Assembly: GCA_005406025.1 (NCBI GenBank)
Contig: BGZK01001377.1
Location: 62,001-126,000 of the forward strand
Length of the DNA stretch: 64,000 nt
Direction: 5' to 3'
Source of the DNA: Eumeta japonica
Lineage: Eukaryota; Arthropoda; Insecta; Lepidoptera; Psychidae
The position numbers were made by a program, and so were the translations under genes. Below are positions 1 through 11,900 of this stretch, piece after piece. Under the pieces are notes generated by a model. It saw nothing but the letters and a program-made list of their open reading frames with translations. It was not told the origin of the DNA and ran no database searches. The stretch's first letter is position 1. Every line of letters begins with the position of its first letter.

Positions 1-465
1 CAATTTTAAGACTTTGCGGAGCATATTGTTTGAACTAATGTATGTTTTAGGTGATGATGTTGTTAATCCTGCCGATGGTAGCGCCGACGAACTGTCTATA
101 TCTACCGAGGACAACAGAATGTCAGGAGAGGCCATGTAGGGAGATTGATCTTCGTCACGGTCTGCGCTCCACTCTTGCTGAGGACCTCGAGGATTGGATA
201 CGTGTTGTGCGAATTTATATCGGTGAATTAGATGTACTCATAATTGACAAATCTTTTACTTTTGTTATTAATTTTGATTCATTAACCTTTTAATATTTTA
301 ACTGAAAGTAAAAAAATGTTATGAAAAATCATCTTGAATTTGTCTATAAAATACGAAAATGTTTTTTCCCCAATCCAATAGTATCGGAGGGTCCCGCAAC
401 TTGTCGTCAAGACATCTTGAAGACAAACTAAACCAAAATTTCGGTATGTAAGATATGTTCAATGT

Positions 466-1430
466 TATTATTATAAATTCAGGTCTATATCTTAGAGAGG
501 TAGGCAGAAACCTAAATTTCCACGTGCACGAACTTTGCATATCTCTCTTGCATCTCTGACATTCATCAATCGTTTCACGTAGGTCCATTTGTTTCGTATG
601 CTTATAATTTGTTTTTTTTTAGAGTATGGTAGGGTAGGCATCAAGTTACTCTTATAGTTTAACCATGCCCTTCTGTTTAATTATCCGTGGCTTAACTCAA
701 GGAGTCTTAGTACTAGAAAGCTGTAATTTGGTATGTCAGTAACTATTAAACTCGCTAACAAAGAGGTAAAATAATAGAATAAAATCTTAAAAAAACCTTT
801 TTTTCATGCTGCCGCTCCTTCCCTTAAAGTGGAGATGATTTTTTTTTCTCTTATCTTATGACATGGGGTATTGTTGGATAGCTCATTCATAAACATCGCA
901 GTGTTCGAAAACTATTCTCCAATTTAGGAATCCGTTTATGAAATATTAACTTTTAAAGTGCCAATTTTTGTTAATCAAGTATCTATCCTCTTTCTGTTAG
1001 CTAAATGATTACTCTTGGTTATATGGAAAATTGACGTCAATAGCATATAACAAAGAAGTAAAAAGAAATACTATCACAGCTAAGTAGACTTTAAAAGTTA
1101 GAGTAATAGTTGAACAAGTTACAAAATGTACTTAGAATGGTACCACATTAAATTTTGAAAATATAAAATCATAACATACTTCACACCCGTCATATGTGGC
1201 CTTGTTTTTAAACGTTATTAGTTGTTAAACCCCAAACTCAATTAATAAGTACATATCATCAAGAAAAAACCTTTTGAATCAGCGTATTGTGATGGCTAAC
1301 TACGGAACCCTACATTATGTGTCGCCTGACAGGCACTTGGCCGGTTTTTTTTAATATGCAACCAATTTGATCTGTATAAGATTTTCAAGGGCGAATCTTA
1401 TTGCACCTTGTCTATCATGACTATCTTATC
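466..1430 (-). mobile_element. Antisense LINE 3' end, split by another repeat
   Basis: On the - strand, 600-466 reads as the C-terminal end of an insect LINE ORF (KRDMQSSCTWKF and a SLRYRPEF-like terminus). The stretch 1430-1345 reads like KSY-DQIG of the same ORF just upstream, as in the copies at 19.1 and 29.5 kb. The middle (about 622-1342) is a different repeat, so the LINE was interrupted. The copy is truncated and full of stops and cannot be active. Confidence 0.7.
622..1342. repeat. Dispersed lepidopteran-type repeat, copy A (nested in LINE)
   Basis: It shares aligned blocks with 26540-27330: 'gtcttagtactagaaagctg', 'aaatattaa-ttttaaagt', 'acacccgtc-tatgtgg', 'acggaaccctac'. It ends in 'cacttggccgg', an end seen in very abundant lepidopteran repeats. 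No terminal inverted repeats or ORF were seen. It lies inside a LINE fragment. Confidence 0.65.
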
Positions 1431-1534
1431 TACAATACCAAGTTAAAGATTTCATAAAATCATCGTAAAAACTTTATTCTCACTAATAAAATCTAACTTT
1501 AAACTTTACATTCTGTACGGAAATTTACATTCTG

Positions 1535-1900
1535 GAAAAACGGAACCCTTACAGTTTAGTCATGTCCGTCTGTCCGTATGTCACAGGTATTTTATTCAAA
1601 AACCACAAGGCGTATATTGATGAAATTTATAGTGTAGGTGCCTTGTATGAGCCGCTACTTAGTTTGGTAGTTAAATAATATAACAAAAATATTTTTAAGG
1701 GGCACACAATACAGGTAACAGAAGCAGAATTTTTTTTTTTCAGAAAACAATTTATTTCAACGAATGGCATATATTTCGTCAGTTCTTTAAAAAAAACGCT
1801 TTGAGGTTTCTAAGCAATTTTTATGATTATCAAAGAAATCATCCCTCCGAAATTTGCAGAAAGTGTGTCCTCCCCCCTTCTAATTTCTAAACCGTAGGTC
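1535..1900. repeat. Related 'acggaaccctt' repeat fragment
   Basis: It contains 'acggaaccctta', 'gtccgtctgtccgta' and 'atttttaaggggcacacaat', words found in a common lepidopteran repeat class related to copies A and B. It is degraded and its boundaries are approximate. Confidence 0.45.
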
Positions 1901-2608
1901 CAAAACATATGAAAAAAAAATAATGAAGGTAACGCTTAATAAATACTTTAAATAGAGATCTTTTGAACATGGTTGGATATATTATTCTTTAGTTATTTCC
2001 GAAAAGTTGCGCTTCTCAACAAAAGGATGTAAGTGCCATGAAGATACGCTCTTTTGCTGATGCATTTTAAATTTTAAACCCTAATTTAATAGTAATAGTG
2101 TTCATTGTTTTTTAGTTATAGGCCACTAAAATGTTTATAGCTATTCTGTCGGCGACGAAACCTAAAGAATCCTGGATTAGTATTCACAGTATAAAAACGC
2201 ATCATGAAATGAAAGTAAGAAGTCGGACAAAGGCAGATGAGGTGGCGCAATTTGAACGCATCAAATGCGCAAACACCAATTTGACAAAGAAAATAAGATT
2301 ATTTGTGGTTAAGTCCCTGGAAATTCCGAGAAGGTAACGCGATATCCGCTGCACTGTTATAGGGCTCAAAAAGGTGGGCACGCGATTGGTTCATAAATAA
2401 TGAAGGTGTCACCCATTGGTAATGGTTAAAACAAAGATGTCCTGTCAGGATTTGGTGGTCCGCGTCCAGCAATACAATCCACTAGCATTTCTTCATCCTG
2501 GCCGTGTGAGCGAACGGTCCCTTACAGTCATTTTCGAATCGGATATCGTCGAGTCGTTTCGTGGTTACCCCGCCTCATCTGCACCAACGTCAAGTAGGGA
2601 TATAGAAG

Positions 2609-4400
2609 ATGCCAGTCACCAGGTCAGACAAGAACGCGTAGGGCGTCGTCCTCGACACACCGGTATCACCAAATACTGCCGATCTGCCACTTCAGGTTAG
2701 GAGGAGAAGGGGGAGGGGCCACTGCAAGCAAAGCTTATTAGGGAAGCGGTGGCCGACATATCATCGATACGGACTGCGCGCCCGGCCTCCTAAAGCTCAT
2801 TAAGGGTGGATGGGCCACACCTGCCCGTTACAAATAATAGTTTCTGTAATGGCATATACGACACATACGTCACGTCGATCATAAATGAAAGAACAAAAGT
2901 TCGCAAAGGCAAAGGAAGAGTTGGCCGAAATGCAGCTAGCAAAATCGGGCGCTGCCACTGCCCTAGCTCAGGCACGCCTCATCCGTATTGAAGCCAAAGC
3001 ATCATCGGATAAGGATGAAGAAGACACATCTGTGGATAAATCCAATTATGTAGAAGGTTGTTTGAACAAAATTGATCAAGCAGCGCCATCTGTCGTCTAT
3101 TTCGAGGAAACTCATCTGGTTACTCTGTCGCGGTTCCACCAGTCGTATTAGAGGTAACTGGAATGTCACTTCGAGGAAACCTTAAACCACAACGGATTGA
3201 TTTGAGAGATTTGGTCACTGCTTTCAACGAAGTTCACTCACCATCTCACGCAAGCTTTCCACCGCAGTCATGTTGCCGAACGGCGGAAACACTCAGTAAG
3301 TATTTAAACCAAAGTTCTACAGCGTTTGTGAGCAATGGATGAACTATAGGGACACCTACCGTGAAACTAAACATCATCAGACCCGCATGCAGAACATAGC
3401 CAGATCGCTGCAAAGCCTCAAGGGAGCCGCTAGAGAAACAGTCGACGAATAATTCTGTGGAGGCGCCGATTCTGATATTATATTGGAGCTGCTAGGAAGA
3501 TGATTTGGGAGGTCTGACATGATCGTCACGGCAAAAATTGAAAAGCTACGTAAACGACCAAAATATAGCAAAAATCCGAGTGACATATACGCTTTCTCAA
3601 CAACAGTCTCGTATGTAGTAAGCGCTATCAAGAATTCAAAAAAGGAAATCCCGAATTAACAAGGGTGCTCATTGAAAAGCTACCAAAGCCGTTGAAGTTC
3701 AATTGGTACAAATTTTTGAATCAACATAATATGGAAGTGCCAAGTTTGAAAAAATTAGCAAGGTTTATGAAAATAGCAGTTGATTGCTGCAGCGAATATG
3801 ATATAATAAGGAAGTTTTAAAAATAGAGTAGGCTCAAGAAACGAGCGCTCGGCCGCCTACGTCACCGACAACAATAACATGTGACTGACGTTTGTAAGGA
3901 GAGTCATAAAGTTTATGAATGTTCAGAATTTACTTAATTTGCTTCCGATGTCTGCGCTTCCGAAGAAAGAGCCACACTTGTAAGAAATTTACAAACATAA
4001 ATTACAAGCACAAACTATAGGAACCGATGGATTAGTCGAACCGTTCTTCATTCAAGCTATAACTGGAGCAAGGACAATTGCTCATAATTCAAATAAGGTT
4101 TCGGTTAAAATTCGTGGACTCCGAGAAAATTAGTAGTATGAAATGACAGCCCGAATATTTGGAAATTTGAAGCTGTCACCTTAAACAGTGGACAAGTCAA
4201 CATTGGATGCCTGCCATCACCTACATATCCGATATCGTCGACCAGTTGGAATACAAGAATGCTACACCGATGTTGCTGATCGGTCAGGACAACTGGGCGC
4301 TTACAGTTTCGAATGAAGTAAGGATAGGACCACGCCATCTACCGAATGCCTCTCGTGTAAATCTAAGATGGGTACTTCATGGGTACAGGTCATCTCACAC
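2609..4400 (+). mobile_element. Decayed BEL/Pao-type LTR retrotransposon (gag and protease regions)
   Basis: At 2609 a frame opens MPVTRSDKN, a gag-like start. At 2885-3151 there is an Ala/Glu/Lys-rich coiled segment. At 3330-3800 a gag core resembling the DUF1759 family appears (SLKGAARETVDE, then FGRSDMIVTAKIEKL). At 4010-4380 the protease-region family DUF1758 appears (DGLVEPFFIQAITGA, MLLIGQDNWALTVSNEVR). Several frameshifts and in-frame stops break the region, for instance after TVDE and before the lysine-rich part. No reverse transcriptase, integrase or LTR pair was recognised. It is a dead fragment, described only. Confidence 0.75.
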
Positions 4401-4699
4401 CGACAAAGCGATGTACTTCATCAACCATCTACAGAAAGAAGAAGGCTTTCGGCTATCGCGTGTACTGTTCACACTCACGGTATGTTATGTCAACGGCTCT
4501 TTTGTAGTACTCATTTTTATTTAATGTTCTTAAGGAAGCTTCTAGAATGTTCCTCCATTGTACGAAAATTGTTCTCGCTACTTATTACTAGCCTTTTGAA
4601 ATCGCACTTAATTATTTGTTGTTTCTTGATGCAAGATGGTGTTAAGTACTTGCTGCAAATTAAAATGATTTAAGGCTACACGCAAATACTATGCTACTC

Positions 4700-5739
4700 T
4701 ATTTTCTTCCAAAAAATTTGCACCGGAACTACCTAGAGCCCCTTTTTATTCTAGGGGATGCGGTCGTCCTCTGCGACAACCTTAACAGCAAAGATAAAGA
4801 CCGGATATATCCAATTGTAATAAGATTGGAATAAAACTGAACATCTCACCGAACCGTTAGACTTCATCCGATCCTTTATATTGATACAATTCCCAGATAA
4901 GATTTTGCATAGATTTGACAAATGGTTATAGCTCTCAAAAAGGGCGTGGCATTAAGCCTTATCTGCATCGACCTGCTACACTTTCTCGATTCAAATCATG
5001 CTTCGCCTTCATTTCAAGAGGTTAGAGCCTCCCACCGCACAAGATTCGACTAGGGAAAATCGAGGAAATCGGTGCTCAAGCACTAAACAATAAACACTAT
5101 AAAACATGAAACGAAAAATAAAATTACAAAACAGAGTAAATTCTGCTTTATAACTACAAATCACGATGCTGAATTCATCTCCCTAATTTTATTCAAGGCC
5201 GGGAAGAGATATTAAGAAATTCCCTAACAACCCTTCCCGATGTGGAACGAAATTATACCTCACGACCTAGGTGATAAGTAATAATTTACGAAATAAAATT
5301 TATTTGATTTTGTTACTATCTTTAGATTATAAATTATATATATTTATATATATATATATACTTTTGAACATGTTTGTTTCAATTAACAACGGCACCCGAC
5401 GACGCCCACCGCAAGCCGGCTGCCTTGAAGATAGCATTAGGTCAAGGTAATAGAATCTATCTATTAATAGACATCAACTATTGGCGCTTTCATGGCGATG
5501 ATGACGTTTATCTTCGATTACCACCATGAAATCGTGATGTATAAAATCTAAGCACCTATTACGTACTACAAGGCTGACTTAATTGACCTGTACATGCTTA
5601 TAAGTTACTAAAAGTTCTAATTATTAAAATGTATCTCCTTAAAAATACAATATGATGCATTTATTGTAAAACAATAACTATGTATATTGTCTATTATTAT
5701 CAACTCTTTATTCATTAGATTCGGCCGTAACGAAATACC
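4700..5739. other. Non-coding stretch upstream of SCP
   Basis: There is no coding frame or recognisable repeat. It holds a (TA)n-rich tract near 5335-5360. Any SCP regulatory sites here are not identifiable by eye. Confidence 0.4.
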
Positions 5740-5872
5740 ACTTTTTCCGGGTCCCCTCAGTGCATCTTCGCCGCGATTGACGGCCGACCGGCGCGGGCGC
5801 AGAACGGATGGCAGCGTCTCTGGGGCAGTGTGCCCGCGTCCGCCGCCCGTGCGAAACGCATCCGCTACCACG
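5740..5872 (+). promoter_or_regulatory. GC/CpG-rich 5' region of SCP (5' UTR, promoter-proximal)
   Basis: A patch much richer in GC and CpG than its surroundings lies directly upstream of the SCP start codon, as expected for transcribed leader or promoter sequence. No TATA box or initiator could be placed with confidence, so the transcription start is not assigned. Confidence 0.4.
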
Positions 5873-5924
5873 ATGGCTTACACGTGGGACAGCCGCGTCG
5901 CGTTCGTCGTACGGTACCTCTACG
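5873..5924 (+). CDS. SCP: SCP coding exon 1 (start codon)
   Basis: The ATG at 5873 opens MAYTWDSRVAFVVRYLY plus one base (phase 1), followed by the donor GTGAGG at 5925. The next exon begins AC, restoring the Asp codon of EF loop 1. This ATG was chosen because it gives the conserved family N-terminus; the in-frame codons upstream look like GC-rich 5' UTR. The exon is only 52 nt long and would be missed by ORF length alone. Confidence 0.92.
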
Positions 5925-8900
5925 GTGAGGAACAGCTCCATGCCTGGATACCTATAACGGACACTTCCGAACACTCTTGTATAGTCGTGGTCACGGCTTA
6001 TATACCTACCTACTAGAAAATATCAGAACAATATAAACGTATATGAAAACATGATAGCCTACATGAAATTATGAGATATAATGGATGACGCGCACCAATT
6101 CAGCGTATTATAACATTATTAGATTACAAATCCGATTTAATATACTATTTGATCTTAAAATACGCAATAAATAAAACAGTGTAAATTTTTATGTTAAGAA
6201 AATCATTCAAGATGAATTGTGTACGGTGATCATTAGAAGCTGTGCGGTTAGTAATATTAAAGTCACTTCTTCAAACGTCTGCCAAATGACGCTATTTTCA
6301 AAACGGGAATGCGTTAAAAACAGAGACAACCAAGTAAAAATTTGAAACGTAAATATTATAATTTGAATTTCACACAAACATGACCCAACTTTAGGACATT
6401 GTAAAATTATACGGGCCGAGAAACATCTTTAAATTAATATTAAGTTTTAAATTCTAATCATTGAGTTTTACATCGAATTGAATATTATGTACTAAAAAAA
6501 TAAATAAATAAATAAAAAAAATTCTGGCACTGATCGAATGATGATTAATATTTAATACAATTGTTAAAACAATTTAGACATTATTGATTGATTATAATAC
6601 GCTTGTTCCGATAACCAAACTTAGCAATTTTTAAAAAATATCGTTTCTAAAGCGACAATCAATCAACGTCACCATTACACTACACTCGCGCTCTCGTTCT
6701 GTGGAATACACAAATACATAATAAGCGTTGTTTTTTGGAGTCGGACCAAACAACAATCGAGTATTTTTGTTTAACGTTTGAATGGAACATAAATCTTCAG
6801 AGTTTAGAACGCGGCAATTGTTGAGACATGTTAATGGACTTCGCATGCGCTCGGCGCGCCTCTCGTGGCGTCTGCAAAATGTAACGGTCTTTTCTATCAT
6901 TTGATACTGTTGTCTCTGGTAAAAATTTATATTAATACACAATATAAATAAATTGAATTTTTTAAAGATAGTGCCTTCAATGTATACATGCCAACAGTTA
7001 GTTCACGAATTTATTTGACGCAGAAATAAGTGTTAAATTACCTTAAAGTATAATTTCCTAAATGTTGTATAGTAACGAACGAAATATGCTTAAGCAATTC
7101 ATAATGTATTTATTCACTTGAGTGTTTAATATTTATGTAGTAAGTTGATCTTTACAAATCTGTATATTTTCGATATTACACTTTTCTTTCGTAATTCTAA
7201 TTAGGTAAATATGACATTTACCTACCTAATATCACTCATTTAAAATACAACGCTAGTTGTGACGCTGATGGGCGTCGAAAACAAAAATGGACACAATTTT
7301 ATTATAATTAAATTTCTATTCAGTCTAATAATTGCTTCTAAAATATTAAAATACTAATTTAAATTTCAGTATTAATATGTCAATACTAATAATAATTAAA
7401 ATACCAAATGTAATTTTATTAACGAACACGTAACGAAAGTTGATTATTTATTATTTTTTATTATTATGTAACATTAATAAATAACGATAATAAAGCCGTT
7501 GACACTGTAACTGTCTACAACTACTGAACTCCTTAGAAAGCATAGATTTTTTTAAATGCTACGACATTATTATGTGATTCGATAATGCAGTAGATGACTG
7601 ATATTTTCATTGATAGATGATTGATATTATCAATAAAAATATCATATATATTTCGTAATGAAATGTGAATTTATCATACACGCAGTATTTATAATTAATT
7701 GAAATCAATAAAAAAGAAAACAAAACTATGAGCACTTAAGTATTCTTTTCTATATATCTCAAAACGAAACTTAACATTAAAACTGCTCTATTGGGAATTG
7801 ACGTCACGTTACCTATACATTCTCTGTTTACACGGCTGTTTCAGACACTCGTTACCTTTACAACTATTAAAAAAAAATCTTTCACTATTTGTCACATTAA
7901 AAATCTTTGTTTAAATAAATTATTTAAAAATAATTGATATTTTACACTACTTTATTAAGTGCACTCATCAAACTGAAAGATACTACAGGTGATATGTGCG
8001 TATATCATTATAGACGTGAGTTTGTCTGGATGTCTCATTCAATCACCCTCAAACGGATGAACGGTTTGTAACGAAATTCGCATGCAGAATACCAGATACA
8101 CAGGATTTCGAAACTGCTTCCTACTCCCATAGAAAACTACACCGTCTGGCAGTGATGTAACCTGCATTTTATTTTGACGTATTAGCATTTGCTTTCTGCT
8201 TCGTCAATACCAGAATCGTGACCGGTAGCGAAATGGAAATCGAAAGCGAAACAGGGAGCAAAATCGACGGCTAGACCGGGATCGACGTTTAAAGCGGGAC
8301 CGAAATCGAAATTGAATATTGGACTGCGATTCGAAACGCGTGGAGGACGAGGATTACAGAATCGAAAGCGTGGGCGGAATCGCAATCAGGGGGCAATATC
8401 GAAATCGGAATTGAGAGTCAAACCGATTAAAATCGAGCGACATAAGAGATGAAGGTATTCGTTCTATGTCCACGCGAGCGAAGTCGTGGACAAAAGTTAA
8501 TTTCGAGGTAAATCTATCTCTTTTGAAGAAAATATAATTCTATGATGTCCTTAAGTTACAACCGGCAACTGAGGATTTTTTGTTTTGTTAATCATCAGTC
8601 GAAACCAAAAGCTATAATCTTCTGGGCCGTATTAACAAACCTCACTCAAATCATGCGCCGTCCCAGGAAGTAATGTGGGAACGATATATATCATAATAAT
8701 ATATTTTCTATGCCGAATACTCTCTAGCTCCTTCCACTCTCAAGATGGAACTCGGACTTAAGTGTGCTTTATTAATACGCACCTTTGTGAATGCAGTCTT
8801 CATCCTAAAAAATTAAGCGAACATAATGTTTTTCCCATAGACATACTAATATAATATAGTAATATGTCTATGGTTTTTTCCGATGATCCGACCGAGAGTG

Positions 8901-11900
8901 GGCACGTAGAATTGGCATGGCGGCTCGCAGCTGTCATCGGCACGTATTGGCCAAGCGGCCCCGTCGTCCGCGTCGCTCGGCTCTCTCACCTCGCCGATCG
9001 ACGCGCTATTGTCCCCCCGCGCCGTGTCTCCGTTCTAATTTGCGTTTTAATTACGACATTGACGCCCCCCGGCGGCGCGACGCTGCGCCTATTCTCGTAG
9101 CATTCCCTCCTACATTGTCAGCCGCTTTCTATTTGGTTTCGTGGTCAATCTTCGCCTCTGTGTTTTGCATTAATTATCTCAATGGCCATAAAAATCAGTC
9201 GGTATAAATACTGTCTTAAGTATACCTAACATTACATAATTATTATAGCATTAATGTACCTATAATTATTTTGAAAAACCTATTTATATTGTCGTTATGC
9301 AGCCGCTAAACTTGCAACTATCGCTTCCAAAGGGTATGTTGAAAGGGAAATCAGTAAGATAATCAGTAAAGATTATAGTAATAAATAATAATAAGTAGAT
9401 AATTGATAAGATATACAAGAACAATCAGGAAATTTTATAAACGGTGCAATAACTTAGGTTCGGCGAAAACTTTCTGATGAATAGAATTTTGAAATTCTTC
9501 TACGAAAGAAATATCCTGGTTGCCACATATTTCTTATATTAGGTTCGTTAAAGTACTTTCTTCCACAACAACACTGTATGGATTTATTTTACACCTGTCT
9601 TAATCATTAGTTATTTATTAATATACTAATAAGTTAATTAAATAATATTCTTCTTTCAAATTTCAAATAAATAATACTCTTCTTCCAAATCACAGCTTTA
9701 TCTTAATCAATAACTATTTATACAGGTATCTTTCAAATACATTCTACTTGAATTTATTTGAAAGTAGTTCTCAAATACACACTAGTGTATTTGAGAACTA
9801 CTTGCGCATAGCCTGACGCGCGTGGAGTCAAAATAAATAAAATAATTTAACAGCATGATTTTTTACAAGTTTTATGTATTTATCGTTTTTAAATTTTTCA
9901 AACAAATTAGAGTATCCCAAAGTTCGCGTTTGATTTTGATAAAAAAACAAAAAATATTCGAATATATACACATATTTTTAGATCAAAAATATTTTGATCG
10001 TCTTAAAAAACGGCATTGGTAATGTTCAACAGTACATTACAAGCGCGTTTTTGCGAGATATAGACAATGTTTCGAACGAGCGTAGCAGGCGCTATGGAAA
10101 TTTGAAGAATTTGTAGTTTGTAACCCTACTCTCTAAAACTGAATTAGTGGAAAACCACTAATTAATAGTCAATAGCTACTATTTTAAGATGTCCAAAGTA
10201 TACGGCCAGCAATAAGTGGTTATCCACTCTTTCAATTAGTAGAAATGATTACAAATTAAAATTGCAAATTTTCTACTAATTAAAAAGTATAATTCTACTA
10301 TTATATAAGTGATTATTTTACTAATTGTCAAGTGACTACTAATTCAGTAGTGAAGTTGGGCCATATTACTTTTTCAATTAGTGAAAAATTACTAATTGAA
10401 AAGTAACGCCTACAAACTTAGTAAATCTGTAGTAGATTCAACTAAAAATTACTAATTTTGATGTAGTTTCTACTATTACTACTTCAATTAGTAAAAATTC
10501 TACTAATTCAGTTTTAGAGAGTATGTATTTGTGAAAACTTTTTTCCTCGTATATGAATTTTCGAGAAGGATCTGTCGTACAATCAGGCGGAGTATGTAGC
10601 CACCGTCGGTGTGCCAACAACCAAAACAATGATAAAGCTGATAAGTTTTTTGACGTGACAACGTCTTAAATTAGGTTGCGGCTGGGAGTCACTTATGAAA
10701 AAGTGTAACGCTCGGTAACGTTACGATGAGTCACCGAACGAGAGAGAGGCCCGCCGAATGCCTTGCGTCTCTCTCCCACTCAACTATGATCGGTCTGCCG
10801 CGCGCGCAGCACTAGAGAATTAGTGCATAGCTTGCAAATGTATTGCAAGTTATTGTATGTATATTTGTATATAAATACGTATGTATGTGTAAAGGTAAAA
10901 ATAAAATTTTGTTAATATGAAATTCAGTGCGAGATTCTTTGTATAAATTAATGTTTTAAATATAATTCTTTGTATAAATAAATGTTTTAAATTGTTACTA
11001 TTATTTCATCCTTCTTCCTACTATACGAATGAATATTCACATTAAAATGATTTTACCATTCAAAGTCGTTGTCACGTAAAACTTTCGCCCGTATACCGAC
11101 TTTACAGGCAACCAATTTTTTTTTTTAACTTTGCATACACTGTCTGAAATCTCAGTGCACGCGACTGGATTTACGTACTATTCGACGCCACCACCTACAA
11201 TTACAATATCCCATGCATGATACAATTATAATTTTTAAAACTGTGTAATTTAACGACATCGAATTAGACAGTCATTTTCAAAAGGAAAGTATTTGCCGTA
11301 ATTTTAAAGCTACCTAGAAAAAAAAAAGGCTGAATTAATGATTTTTTCCATAATAGGTCCCGTTTCGAAATTCTTTCACAGTCGAACGGCGGGAAAATAT
11401 CCTAAATTATTTTGATGTTTATATTACATTGAATTATTTTTTAAAGCTGACAGAATTAATCTTCATTAAAGTATCCGTACAATTCTATGCAAATTTTGTC
11501 ATTTTTGTGACCTAACGAGAGTACAGCGATAGGAATAATTGCTGACAAGAGGTGAAAAACACTTTCCGGTCGTGAAGCACTCTCAAATGCTTCGCATTGT
11601 GTCGCGCAAAACTAAGTGATTTGATCTATGTCCATGCGGGCGATGGCGCGAATATCGCCCGCGTATTTATTGATATTTATTATGTTATTAATGATGCATA
11701 TTATTAACGACATAACATAATACATGTTAATAAAAGTATATTACATTGAAGTTGCCGCTTTCGAATATTGACCAATGGAATTTGAATATTCCATAATACG
11801 AAATTAAAATTATAAATGCGGGGACTGCATAAATGGAATAAAGATTTTACGGCACGTTACATCAGCTCAAAGAATTTTTGGTTTTTCTCAAACCGTGCCT

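Noticed and set aside
51..293. 80-codon + strand frame at the window start.
   Set aside because: No recognisable motif, no flanking splice or start context; probably chance.
5687..6016. 109-codon frame over the SCP start region as an independent gene.
   Set aside because: Only the MAYTWD... portion is real (exon 1); the upstream codons are the GC-rich leader and the downstream ones are intron.
8182..8385. Phe-rich 67-codon - strand frame as a repetitive protein.
   Set aside because: It follows the six-base rhythm of a non-coding dispersed repeat whose other copy is not open.
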